Assembly (NCBI RefSeq): GCF_900156065.1
Contig: NZ_FTNF01000014.1
Location: 105,966-169,965 of the forward strand
Source: Micromonospora avicenniae
Lineage (GTDB): Bacteria > Actinomycetota > Actinomycetes > Mycobacteriales > Micromonosporaceae
Direction: 5' to 3'
Length of the DNA stretch: 64,000 nt
Shown here: positions 1-7,668 of the stretch, piece by piece
Layout of the letters: every line of letters starts with the position of its first letter
How positions within the stretch are numbered: position 1 is the first letter of the stretch
The notes under the pieces: generated by a model
Database searches by the model: none
Told to the model about the DNA's origin: nothing
The model's input: only the letters and a program-made list of their open reading frames with translations
Made by a program: the position numbers and the translations under genes

Positions 1-85
1 CCGGGAGCGTGCACACGGACCATTACTGCCCGCGATGTAGCGGAGCGTTACTGGCCGCCGAGTGCAGTGCTTGCCCCTTCCGATG

Positions 86-208
86 CTTTGCTCTGCACCC
101 GCGGACGCACCACCGCCGTGAACTGCTGAAACGCGGGATGGTTGCCGAGGGGGTTTTCGAGCCGGAGTGACGAAGCGTGTTCGGTGCGTATTGGGGTGCA
201 GAGCAAAG
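86..208. repeat. MITE-like element with 26-bp terminal inverted repeats
   Basis: Positions 86-100 read CTTTGCTCTGCACCC, and 194-208 are the exact reverse complement. After a 4-base mismatch the pairing resumes for seven more bases (105-111 with 183-189), giving 26-bp arms with 22 pairs. The 71 bases between the arms carry no gene. No clear target-site duplication is visible. It could be a miniature mobile element, an intergenic repeat typical of this genus, or a structured RNA. Confidence 0.45.
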
Positions 209-289
209 GGAGCGAGGAGGGGTGCCGGCTGCGGCCCGCACAGTGACGTCGCGTGACGACTGGCGGCCGAACTGATGCGGGTCGGCCGC

Positions 290-337
290 CAACCCGCGTC
301 AGCCCACGCGCCAACCCACGCCAACCCGCGTCAGCCC
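290..337 (+). repeat. Two copies of a 16-bp direct repeat
   Basis: The unit CAACCCGCGTCAGCCC occurs at 290-305 and again at 322-337, with a partly similar sequence between. It lies just upstream of the P-loop kinase gene. No function can be assigned from sequence. Confidence 0.6.
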
Positions 338-442
338 GCCGGGAGCCCACCGGGAGCCCGAACCCGCCCCGCATACTGGCGCGGTGCCGCGCATCCGACC
401 CGCCCACCCGCGCCGGTGGACCGCGCACTCGGGTACGCCGGC

Positions 443-1069
443 ATGACGCCGGTTGCGGTCGTCGAGGCGTACGCCGAACTGGCCCGGCGGGTGCTCGCCG
501 GTCCGGCGCGACTGGGGCGTACCCGGATGGTGGCGATCGACGGGCCGAGTGGCGCGGGCAAGAGCCGGTTCGCGGCGCACCTCGCGGACGCCCTCACCGC
601 ACTGCACGGTGATGCCCGGCCGCCCGTGGTGCACACCGACGACCTGCTCGACGGCTGGGACGATCAGCTCACCTTCTGGACCCGGCTCGAGGCGCGGGTG
701 CTGGCGCCGCTGCGCGCCGGTAGGGCGGGCGCGTACCACCGGTACAGCTGGGTCCGGCGCAGCTTCCTGCCCGACGCGGTGCCGGTGCCGGTCGGCCCGG
801 TGCTGATCGTCGAGGGGGTGAGCGCGGCACGGGCGGCGGCACGGCCGGAGCTGACCCTGGCCGTCTTCGTCACCGCGCCGGCGCCGTTGCGGCTGGCCCG
901 TGCGGTCGCTCGGGACGGTCCGGAGATCCTGCCCGAGCTGCGTCGCTGGCACGCCGGCGAGTCGGCGCACTTCGCCGCCGACGGTACGGCCGAGCACGCC
1001 GACCTGGTGGTCGACGGCGCGCCGGGGCTGCCGCACGATCGCACCCGCTACTACGTTCGGCTCGGCTGA
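443..1069 (+). CDS. P-loop NTPase, uridine kinase-like
   Basis: The 208-residue product is a cytoplasmic P-loop kinase of the uridine kinase/phosphoribulokinase type. A Walker A motif, GPSGAGKS, is at residues 34-41. It is followed by HTDDLLDGWD (about residues 64-73), which sits where this family places its substrate-binding acidic residues. A later segment, VLIVEGV, resembles the strand that carries the Walker B region. The length fits the family. I start at ATG 443 because the reading frame upstream is low-complexity and repeat-derived, although it stays open to 275. The gene stands alone before an M20 peptidase. The real substrate is not evident; it could phosphorylate a nucleoside, pantothenate-like or sugar substrate. 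Confidence 0.75.
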   Translation: MTPVAVVEAYAELARRVLAGPARLGRTRMVAIDGPSGAGKSRFAAHLADALTALHGDARPPVVHTDDLLDGWDDQLTFWTRLEARVLAPLRAGRAGAYHRYSWVRRSFLPDAVPVPVGPVLIVEGVSAARAAARPELTLAVFVTAPAPLRLARAVARDGPEILPELRRWHAGESAHFAADGTAEHADLVVDGAPGLPHDRTRYYVRLG

Positions 1070-1080
1070 CCGGGCCGGCC

Positions 1081-1140
1081 CGGCCGCGCCGACGGCGCCG
1101 GCCACCGGCCCGGCCGAGCCGACGGCGCCGGCCACCGGCT
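1081..1140 (+). repeat. Tandem duplication of a 30-bp GC-rich unit
   Basis: Positions 1081-1110 and 1111-1140 are two adjacent copies of a 30-bp sequence that differ at two bases. They fill the space between the kinase stop (1069) and the M20 peptidase start (1181). It may be a replication-slippage product; no regulatory role can be inferred. Confidence 0.7.
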
Positions 1141-1180
1141 TCGCGGCCCAGGCGGCAGGCCGCCGTAAGGCCGGAATACG

Positions 1181-2551
1181 ATGCCGGTCATGACCACACC
1201 GATCATGTCCGAGTCCGAGGTGCGGGCCGCCGTCGAGCGGGAGCTGCCCGGCGTCCGCGCCGACCTGGAACGCCTCGTCCGCATCCCCGGCATCGCGTTC
1301 GACGGCTTCGACCACTCGCACGTGGAGCGCTCCGCCGAGGCGGTGGCCGAGCTGCTGCGCGGCTGCGGCCTGGACGTGAAGATCGCACGTTCCGGCGGGC
1401 AGCCGGCGGTGATCGGGAAGAAGGCGGCCCCGCCCGGCGCGCCGACTGTGCTCCTCTACGCGCACCACGACGTGCAGCCGGTCGGCGACCTCTCACTGTG
1501 GGAGTCGGACCCGTTCGAGCCGGTCGAGCGGGACGGCCGGCTCTACGGCCGGGGCGCGGCGGACGACAAGGCCGGCATCATGGCGCACGTGGCGGCGCTG
1601 CGCGCGTACGGTGACCGCCTTCCGGTCGGCGTGGTCCTGTTCATCGAGGGCGAGGAGGAGTACGGCTCCGACTCGCTGGAGCGGCTGCTCGAGGAGCACC
1701 GCGACGAGATCGCCTCGGACGTCATCGTGATCGCCGACTCCGGCAACTGGGACGTCGGCGTACCGGCGCTGACCACCTCGCTGCGCGGCATCGTGAACTG
1801 CTTCGTCGAGGTGCGGACGCTGGGGCAGGCCGTGCACAGCGGCATGTTCGGCGGACCGGTCCCGGACGCGCTGACCACCCTGGTGCGGCTGCTCGCCACG
1901 CTGCACACCGACGCCGGTGACGTCGCCGTCGAGGGGCTGGTCGGCCACGAGGGCGCGACGGTCGACTACCCGGAGGACCGGATCCGCGCCGAGGCCGGCG
2001 TCGTCGAGGGCGTGGAGTTCATCGGCACCGGCCGGCTCACCGACCGGCTCTGGACCAAGCCGGCCCTGTCCGTGCTCGGCATCGACGCGCCGGCCACCGG
2101 GGAGGCGCCGAACGCGTTGGTGCCGTCCGCGAAGGCCAAGCTCAGCGTCCGGCTCGCGCCCGGCGACGACCGGAAGCGGGCGTACGAGGCGGTCCGCACC
2201 CACCTGGAGAAGCACGCGCCCTGGGGCGCCCAGGTGACGGTCACCTTCGAACACGACGGGGACCCGTGCGTGATCGACGCGACCGGGCCGATGTTCGATG
2301 CCGCTCGGTCGGCCTTCCGCGAAGCCTGGGACGGTACCGACCCGGTCGACATCGGTGTGGGCGGCTCGATCCCGTTCATCGCCACGTTCCAGGAGATGTT
2401 CCCTCAGGCCGCGATCCTGGTGACCGGTGTGGAGGACCCGCACGCCCGGGCGCACGGGCCGAACGAGAGCCTGCACCTGGGCGAGTTCGCCCGGGTCTGC
2501 CTCGCCGAGGCGCTGCTGCTCGGCAAGGTCGCGGAGGCGGCCCGAAGCTAG
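1181..2551 (+). CDS. M20-family metallopeptidase/dipeptidase
   Basis: This 456-residue cytoplasmic enzyme belongs to the M20/ArgE/DapE amidohydrolase family, which hydrolyses dipeptides or N-acyl amino acids with two metal ions. The first metal motif is AHHDVQ near residues 94-99. The bridging aspartate lies in GRGAADDKAG (about 124-132), and the catalytic glutamates are in EGEEEYGS (about 156-163). A lid/dimerisation domain follows (about 190-310), and a late histidine sits in the HARAHGPNE segment. The length matches non-specific dipeptidases of actinobacteria. ATG 1181 is used; a second ATG three codons later is possible. Substrate specificity cannot be read from sequence. Confidence 0.9.
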   Translation: MPVMTTPIMSESEVRAAVERELPGVRADLERLVRIPGIAFDGFDHSHVERSAEAVAELLRGCGLDVKIARSGGQPAVIGKKAAPPGAPTVLLYAHHDVQPVGDLSLWESDPFEPVERDGRLYGRGAADDKAGIMAHVAALRAYGDRLPVGVVLFIEGEEEYGSDSLERLLEEHRDEIASDVIVIADSGNWDVGVPALTTSLRGIVNCFVEVRTLGQAVHSGMFGGPVPDALTTLVRLLATLHTDAGDVAVEGLVGHEGATVDYPEDRIRAEAGVVEGVEFIGTGRLTDRLWTKPALSVLGIDAPATGEAPNALVPSAKAKLSVRLAPGDDRKRAYEAVRTHLEKHAPWGAQVTVTFEHDGDPCVIDATGPMFDAARSAFREAWDGTDPVDIGVGGSIPFIATFQEMFPQAAILVTGVEDPHARAHGPNESLHLGEFARVCLAEALLLGKVAEAARS

Positions 2552-2633
2552 GGCGTGCGTCGAAACCGTAACGGCGCGGTCGATTCTGGACTTTACGGCG
2601 TGTCGCACGCGCAACTGGTATAGCCTTTCGAAC

Positions 2634-2840
2634 ATGAGTACGAACGAGGTGATGGCCCGGTTGCAGGCCGCCGTCAGCGCTCTGGGGGACGTCGACGTCT
2701 CCGCGTGGCCCGAGGACACGCTCAAGGAACAGCTCGGTGAGCTCTCCGCAGCTCTGGTCGCACTCGACTCGATGCTCACCCGGGTCGCCGATGAGGTCCG
2801 CGCGCGTGGGCTCCGGATCGAGGAGCCCGTCCCGGCCTGA
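2634..2840 (+). CDS. Small conserved-type hypothetical protein, 68 aa
   Basis: A short helical protein of 68 residues with no signal peptide and no membrane segment. It is rich in Ala, Leu, Glu and Arg, with heptad-like spacing (MARLQAAVSAL, ELSAALVALDSML) that suggests a helical hairpin or coiled coil. It distantly recalls the helical start of DUF222/HNH proteins, but no nuclease domain follows. The sequence TATAGC at 2619-2624 could be a -10 element that places the transcript start almost at ATG 2634, so a leaderless mRNA is possible. It lies between an M20 peptidase and a DNA ligase; its function is unknown. Confidence 0.65.
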   Translation: MSTNEVMARLQAAVSALGDVDVSAWPEDTLKEQLGELSAALVALDSMLTRVADEVRARGLRIEEPVPA

Positions 2841-2909
2841 CCACGCGGCTCCGCCGGCACCGGGGCGCCGCCCGCCCCGGCCGGCGGGGCCGCGGGTGGT
2901 TCGTCAGCT

Positions 2910-2931
2910 CCCGGGCACGGCAATGCCCGGG
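2910..2931. terminator. Hairpin after the 68-aa gene
   Basis: CCCGGGCA (2910-2917) and TGCCCGGG (2924-2931) form a perfect 8-bp stem with a 6-base loop. A second 8-bp stem, CCGGGGCG with CGCCCCGG (2860-2880), lies just before it. There is no U-tract, which is usual in actinomycetes. Both sit between the small gene and ligB, so they may end transcription or separate the two units. Confidence 0.5.
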
Positions 2932-2962
2932 TGGTGTCGGAGGTGGCTGGCAGGATGAACCC

Positions 2963-4546
2963 GTGCGGTTCCTCGATCTGGCAGCCACCTCCGCCGCCGT
3001 GGCCGCCACCAGCGGCCGGCGGGCCAAGGTGGAGCTGCTGGCCGGCGCGCTGCGGGCGCTCGACCCGCCCGAGGTGCCGGCGGGCGCCGGTTGGCTCGCC
3101 GGCGAACTGCGGCAGCGCCAGACCGGTGTGGGCTACGCGAGCCTTCGCGACCTCCCGCCGCCCGCCGCCGAACCGACGTTGACGGTGGCCGCCGTCGACG
3201 CGGAGATCGACCGGATCGCGGCGGTGCACGGCCCCGGTTCGCAGGCCCGCCGCCGGGCGCTGCTCGGTGCGCTCTACGCCGCGGCCACGGCCGAGGAGCA
3301 ACGCCTGCTGACCGGTCTGTTCAGCGGCGAACTGCGCCAGGGTGCCCAGGCCGGGCTGCTCGCGGACGCGATCGCCCGGGCCGCCGAGGTGCCGGTGACG
3401 GCCGTCCGCAGGGCTCTGCTGCTCTCCGGTGACCTGCGCACGGTCGCGGTGGCCGCGCTCGACGGGGGCGCTGCGGCGCTGGCCGGGTTCGGTCTCCAGG
3501 TGGGGCGCCCGCTGGCCCCGATGCTGGCGCAGAGCGCGCCCTCGGTCGACGAGGCGCTCACCGCGACCGGCACGCCCGCGGTGGTCGACGTCAAGCTCGA
3601 CGGCATCAGGATCCAGGTTCACCGTTCCGGCGAGGACATCGCCGTGTTCACGCGCAGCCTCGACGAGATCACCTCCCGGGTGCCGGAGGTGGTGGCCGCG
3701 GTGCGCGCCCTGCCGGCCCGGGAGCTGGTCCTCGACGGCGAGGCGATCGGGCTCGACGAGGCCGGGCGGCCCCTGCCGTTCCAGCAGACCTCGAGCCGCG
3801 CCGCCCGGCGCACCACACCGAGCACCTCCGGCCGTACACCGGTCGCCCCCGCGGTACTCGCCGCAGCCGAGACCACCGGCCAGGCGGTGCTGACGCCGTA
3901 CTTCTTCGACCTGCTGCACCTCGACGGCGACGATCTGATCGACCTGCCCGGCCGGGACCGCTGGGCCGCGCTGGCCGGTGCGGTCGACGAGTCGCTGCTG
4001 GTGGGCCGGGTGCTGGTCGACGACGCGGAACAGGCGGGCGCGGCGTTCGCGGCGGCGATCGAAGCCGGCCAGGAGGGGGTGGTGGTCAAGGCGCCGGACG
4101 CTCCCTACGACGCCGGCCGGCGCGGCGCCGCGTGGGTCAAGGTCAAGCCCCGGCACACGCTCGACCTGGTGGTGCTCGCCGTCGAATGGGGCAGCGGCCG
4201 GCGCCAGGGCTGGCTGTCCAACCTCCACCTGGGGGCCCGCGACCCGCGCACCGGTGAGTTCGTGATGCTCGGCAAGACGTTCAAGGGACTCACCGACGAG
4301 TTGCTGCGCTGGCAGACCGAGCGGTTCCTCGACCTGGCCGTGGAGAAGGGCGACTGGGTGGTTCGCGTTCGCCCCGAGCAGGTCGTCGAGGTCGCCTTCG
4401 ACGGGGTGCAGACCAGCTCCCGCTACCCGGGTGGGATGGCGCTGCGCTTCGCCCGGGTGGTGCGCTACCGCACGGACAAGACGGCCGCCGAGGCGGACAC
4501 CATCGACGCGGTCCGGGCGATCCACGCCGGTCGCCCCACCGCCTGA
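2963..4546 (+). CDS. ligB: ATP-dependent DNA ligase, LigB type
   Basis: A 527-residue ATP-dependent DNA ligase related to mycobacterial LigB. An N-terminal DNA-binding domain (about 1-190) precedes the nucleotidyltransferase domain. The adenylation motif is VKLDGIRIQVH, with the predicted AMP-accepting lysine at residue 211. Further motifs are ELVLDGEAIG (motif III region), EGVVVKAPDAPY (motif IV) and AWVKVKPRH (motif V). An OB-fold makes up the last 120 residues. Starts at GTG 2963 behind a purine-rich GGCAGGA. There is no Ku or polymerase gene nearby, so nothing links it to end-joining; a nick-sealing repair role alongside the NAD-dependent ligase is the usual reading for LigB. Confidence 0.9.
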   Translation: MRFLDLAATSAAVAATSGRRAKVELLAGALRALDPPEVPAGAGWLAGELRQRQTGVGYASLRDLPPPAAEPTLTVAAVDAEIDRIAAVHGPGSQARRRALLGALYAAATAEEQRLLTGLFSGELRQGAQAGLLADAIARAAEVPVTAVRRALLLSGDLRTVAVAALDGGAAALAGFGLQVGRPLAPMLAQSAPSVDEALTATGTPAVVDVKLDGIRIQVHRSGEDIAVFTRSLDEITSRVPEVVAAVRALPARELVLDGEAIGLDEAGRPLPFQQTSSRAARRTTPSTSGRTPVAPAVLAAAETTGQAVLTPYFFDLLHLDGDDLIDLPGRDRWAALAGAVDESLLVGRVLVDDAEQAGAAFAAAIEAGQEGVVVKAPDAPYDAGRRGAAWVKVKPRHTLDLVVLAVEWGSGRRQGWLSNLHLGARDPRTGEFVMLGKTFKGLTDELLRWQTERFLDLAVEKGDWVVRVRPEQVVEVAFDGVQTSSRYPGGMALRFARVVRYRTDKTAAEADTIDAVRAIHAGRPTA

Positions 4547-4591
4547 GCATCGGGGCCTGCGCCCGCCGGCGCGCCGAGCGCGGGCCTGCCC

Positions 4592-5413
4592 TCAGACCGG
4601 GGTGCTCGGCACCGGCTCGGCGGCCCGGTCGACCGGCCGTTTGTCGAGGCCGGCGGCCCTCCGAGCCTCCCGGCGAGCCGCCCAGCCGTAGGCGAACAGC
4701 GTCATCACGGCGAAGAGCCACCACTGCACGATGTAGCCGAGGTTCTGCCAGTTGTTGGTGTGCCCCACCGGTACCGCGATGAAGGTCCGGTCGGCCTGCG
4801 GGGTCTGCTCGTCCAGCAGCACGTACGCGCCGTAGACCGGGTACGGCAACTCGTGGGCCAGTCGCGGGACGGCGATCCGGCGGGTCTCCAACCGCCCGTC
4901 GAGCCGTTCGACCGCGCCGGGACGGCTCTCACTCTCGTGCACCCGGCCGACCACCGTCACGTCGCCGGTGGGGGCGGCGGGCACCTCGGGCCGTGCGGTC
5001 GCCCCGCCCGGCGCCGGCGGGATCCAGCCCCGGTCCACCAGCACCGCGCTGCCGTCGGGCAGTACGAGCGGCGTGAGCACCTCGAACCCGACCCGGCTGT
5101 CCACCGTGCGACCGCGGACCAGCACCGTGTTCGTCGCGTCGTACCGGCCGGTGACGGTGACCCGGGTGTAGACCTTCTCCTCGGCCGGAGCGGGACCGGC
5201 CGTGCCCGCTCCGCCCGTGGGGGCGGGCAGCGCGTCGCGCAACGGCGCCGGGGTCATCCGCTGGCCCGCGTCGATCCGCTCGTTGATCTCGGTGCGTCCC
5301 CGGTAGCGGTCCAGCTGCCAGTTACCCAGGAACACCATCACCACGGCGGCGACCAGGGCCAGCGCCAGGTAGCCGAGCCAGCGCGGAGTCAGCAGGAACC
5401 GGTACACAGCCAC
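4592..5413 (-). CDS. SURF1-family cytochrome oxidase biogenesis protein
   Basis: A 273-residue membrane protein of the SURF1/Shy1 family, which assists assembly of haem-copper oxidase subunit I. It has the family layout: an N-terminal membrane helix (LGYLALALVAAVVMVFLG) followed by NWQLDRYRGR, a soluble extracytoplasmic middle region, and a second helix near the C terminus preceded by NNWQNLGYIVQWW. I place the start at GTG 5413; a second GTG two codons on also fits. Upstream codons read as non-coding sequence. It converges with ligB and is divergent from the CobB-like gene. No cytochrome oxidase genes are in the window. Confidence 0.85.
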   Translation of the reverse strand: MAVYRFLLTPRWLGYLALALVAAVVMVFLGNWQLDRYRGRTEINERIDAGQRMTPAPLRDALPAPTGGAGTAGPAPAEEKVYTRVTVTGRYDATNTVLVRGRTVDSRVGFEVLTPLVLPDGSAVLVDRGWIPPAPGGATARPEVPAAPTGDVTVVGRVHESESRPGAVERLDGRLETRRIAVPRLAHELPYPVYGAYVLLDEQTPQADRTFIAVPVGHTNNWQNLGYIVQWWLFAVMTLFAYGWAARREARRAAGLDKRPVDRAAEPVPSTPV

Positions 5414-5577
5414 GAGGCTACCCGTATGACCGGCACCACTGCCCGCGATGGTCCGGCTGCGGGGCGCGACAGGTCCGTTGCGTGTCGCTCTTCCATCGGT
5501 GTGGGCCGGTATCGTCACCGGGCGAACCGCTCCCACGGGCCCGCAGCCGCGTACCCGCCGCACGCGAGGAGTCGATG

Positions 5578-6960
5578 ATGACCGTCGTGCCGCGCCTGGT
5601 GCTCAGCGCGCCGTCCTCCGGGCACGGCAGGAACGCGCTGACGATCGGGTTGCTCGCCGCGCTCGCCGACCGCGATGTCAAGGTCGCCGGGTTCAAGGTC
5701 GGGCCGGACCGGGTCGACGCCGCCTACCTCGGGCTCGCCGCCGGCCGTCCCGGCCGTACCCTCGACCCCCTGCTGGTCGGTGCCGACCGGCTCGCTCCGC
5801 TTGTCGCACACGGCGCCGTGGGCGCCGAGCTCGCTGTGGTCCAGGGCAGCATGGGGCTGTACGACAGCGTCACCGGTCGCCCCGACCAGGACTCCACCGC
5901 CGCGGTGGCGACCGCGCTGCGCAGCCCGGTGGTGCTGGTCGTCGACGTCGCGGCGATGGGGCAGTCGGTGGCCGCCCTGGTGCACGGCTTCCGGTCGTAC
6001 GACGAGCAGCTCTGGCTCGGCGGTGTGATCCTCACCGGGGTGGCCTCCTCCCGACACGACGCGATGCTGCGTGAAGCGCTCGACGACGCCGGGGTGCCCG
6101 TCTACGGGGCGTTGCGCCGCCACGACCTGCCCGCGGTGCTGCCCGACCGGCGGCACGGGGTGGTGCCGGCGATCGACGGCTCCGGCGAGGCGAGCCGGGC
6201 GGTACGCCGCCTGGGGGAGGCGGTCGCCGCGACCGTGGACCTGGGGCGGCTGCTCGGGCTGGCCCGCTCCGCCCCACCCCTGCCCGCCGTGGCCTGGTCA
6301 CCCCAGGACGCGCTGGCCGCTCCGGCGGCCCCGGCGGATCCCCCGGTGGTCGCGCTGGCCGGGGCCCCGGGCGGCAGCTACAGCACGCCGGAGACCGCCG
6401 AGCTGTTGCGGGCGGCCGGCGCCCAGGTGGTGATGCTCGACCCGCTGCGCGACGAGGCGCTCCCGCCGGGCACCCGCGCGCTGATCGTCGGCGGGGCGCT
6501 CCCCGAGTCGTACGCCGAACAGCTGTCGGCGAACCGGCGCCTCTGCATCGCGGTCGCCGAGCTGGCCCGTACCGGCCGGCCGGTCATCGCCGAGGGGGCC
6601 GGCATGCTCTGGCTGGCGCGGGAGCTCGACGGGTTGCCGATGTGCGGGGTGCTGGACGCCGTCGGCGCGAGCCGGGACGGCCTGGTCGTCGGCTACCGGA
6701 CGGCGACGGCCCGTACCACGAGCGTGGTCGCCTCGGAGGGCGCGGTGCTCGTCGGGCACAAGGAGCACCGGGCGGTGCTCAGTCCGCGGGCCGGCCAGCG
6801 CCCGGCGTGGAGCTGGGAGGGCGGCTCGGCGGAGGGCTTCGTCTGGCGTAACGTGCACGCCTCGCAGCTCGCCCTGCACTGGGCGGGCCATCCGGAGATC
6901 GCCACCCGGCTGGTGGCCGCGGCGGCGGCAGAGCCGGCCCCCGCGGCGGTGCCGGCATGA
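5578..6960 (+). CDS. CobB/CbiA-like protein with degenerate active sites
   Basis: This 460-residue protein aligns throughout with cobyrinate a,c-diamide synthase (CobB/CbiA), which amidates cobyrinate using ATP and glutamine. The N-terminal dethiobiotin-synthetase-like domain and C-terminal glutamine amidotransferase-like domain are both present. However, key positions differ. The P-loop reads APSSGHGRN, so the usual Lys-Thr/Ser is Arg-Asn. GPDYIDP is GPDRVDA, and EGVMGLYDG is QGSMGLYDS. The nucleophile motif ECxG is EGAG, with Gly at residue 340 instead of Cys. SYLHLHW is SQLALHW. The frame is intact, so the protein is probably made but not a normal synthase. GAGGAG at 5566-5571 favours ATG 5578; ATG 5575 is the alternative. 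It overlaps the next gene by ATGA. Confidence 0.8.
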   Translation: MTVVPRLVLSAPSSGHGRNALTIGLLAALADRDVKVAGFKVGPDRVDAAYLGLAAGRPGRTLDPLLVGADRLAPLVAHGAVGAELAVVQGSMGLYDSVTGRPDQDSTAAVATALRSPVVLVVDVAAMGQSVAALVHGFRSYDEQLWLGGVILTGVASSRHDAMLREALDDAGVPVYGALRRHDLPAVLPDRRHGVVPAIDGSGEASRAVRRLGEAVAATVDLGRLLGLARSAPPLPAVAWSPQDALAAPAAPADPPVVALAGAPGGSYSTPETAELLRAAGAQVVMLDPLRDEALPPGTRALIVGGALPESYAEQLSANRRLCIAVAELARTGRPVIAEGAGMLWLARELDGLPMCGVLDAVGASRDGLVVGYRTATARTTSVVASEGAVLVGHKEHRAVLSPRAGQRPAWSWEGGSAEGFVWRNVHASQLALHWAGHPEIATRLVAAAAAEPAPAAVPA

Positions 6961-7526
6961 TCGGTCAGGTCGCGGTCCGCCGTTTCCCGGCGCTCACCGT
7001 CTCCACGCCCCGCACCGAGGTGCGGCAGCTGAGGGACGTGGACGCGGCGGCGGCCGGGGAGATCTTCGCCGACAAGTTGACCCGGCGCTGGCTGCCGCTG
7101 GCCGACGACTCCGGCCCGATCGACGGGCTCGCCTGGTGCACGGACCTGGCCCGGCAGCGCCGGGACAGCGGCGACGGCGACCACTACGGGGTGATCCGCC
7201 GGGAGGACGCCCAGCTGGTCGGCTGCCTCTGGACCCGGCGTAGCGACTGGGGTGCCCGGCTCACCGAGATCTCGTACGCGATGGCGCCGCAGGCGCGTGG
7301 CTTCGGGCTGGCTGTCGAGGCGGTGGACGCGGTGGCCATCGCGCTGATCCTGGAGCACGGCTTCCAACGGATCGAACTGCGGGTCGCGCCCGGCAACACC
7401 CCGTCCCGGCGGGTGGCCGAGAAGGCCGGCTTCAGCTACGAGGGCCTGCTCCGCAACGCCGGCTACGTCCGTGGCGCCCGGACCGACCTGGAACTCTGGT
7501 CCTTCGTAGCCGCCGACCTCCACTGA
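6957..7526 (+). CDS. GNAT N-acetyltransferase, RimJ/RimL type
   Basis: A 189-residue cytoplasmic GNAT enzyme. The RimJ/RimL signature is seen in the central strand (RLTEISYAMAPQARGFGLAV), where the acetyl-CoA pyrophosphate loop lies, and in the later GNTPSRRVAEKAGFSYEG, typical of the family's C-terminal half. It transfers an acetyl group from acetyl-CoA, often to the N terminus of a protein or to a small amine. Its ATG overlaps the stop of the CobB-like gene (ATGA), so the two are translationally coupled and may act together. The acceptor substrate is unknown. Confidence 0.85.
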   Translation: MIGQVAVRRFPALTVSTPRTEVRQLRDVDAAAAGEIFADKLTRRWLPLADDSGPIDGLAWCTDLARQRRDSGDGDHYGVIRREDAQLVGCLWTRRSDWGARLTEISYAMAPQARGFGLAVEAVDAVAIALILEHGFQRIELRVAPGNTPSRRVAEKAGFSYEGLLRNAGYVRGARTDLELWSFVAADLH

Positions 7527-7555
7527 CCCCACCTCCACCCCCGGGATTCCGCCGG

Positions 7556-7611
7556 TGATCAAGAAGTTCGCGTCAGGACGTGGCTGGTTCGTGACGCGAA
7601 CCTCTTGATCA
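7556..7611. terminator. 20-bp-arm inverted repeat between convergent genes
   Basis: The arms TGATCAAGAAGTTCGCGTCA (7556-7575) and TGACGCGAACCTCTTGATCA (7592-7611) pair at 19 of 20 positions around a 16-base loop. The element lies 30 bp past the GNAT stop and 58 bp before the end of the convergent penicillin-binding protein gene, so it can act as a bidirectional terminator. Its relatively AT-rich ends and length also suit a dispersed intergenic repeat of this genus. Confidence 0.7.
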
Positions 7612-7668
7612 ACCGATTCGTGTGGGCCGGAGGGCCGGGTCTGGGGCGGGGCCGGGTGGGTGAGTGGG

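Larger units (their letters stand above)
1..442. other. Repeat-rich intergenic region without a convincing gene
   Basis: Open frames on both strands here overlap one another and give arginine-, proline- and alanine-rich translations with no recognisable domain, so I read none as a gene. The stretch holds an imperfect long-range inverted repeat (86-208) and two direct copies of a 16-bp unit (290-305 and 322-337). The next gene starts at 443. The left window edge cuts off whatever lies upstream. Confidence 0.55.

Noticed and set aside
14..60. tRNA or other RNA gene near the left edge
   Set aside because: No cloverleaf can be drawn, and the palindromic features are explained by the repeat at 86-208.
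1493..4525. A very long open frame antisense to the peptidase and ligase genes
   Set aside because: In DNA this GC-rich, antisense frames stay open by chance. The translation is Arg/Gly/His/Val-rich, spans several good sense genes and shows no domain. Many other long antisense frames in the window were dropped for the same reason.
4547..4591. Terminator between ligB and SURF1
   Set aside because: The 45-bp space has GC-rich partial pairings, but no perfect stem of useful length.
5414..5577. Cobalamin riboswitch upstream of the CobB-like gene
   Set aside because: I looked for the B12-box pattern and conserved purine-rich core and did not see them here or upstream of cobC/cobT.
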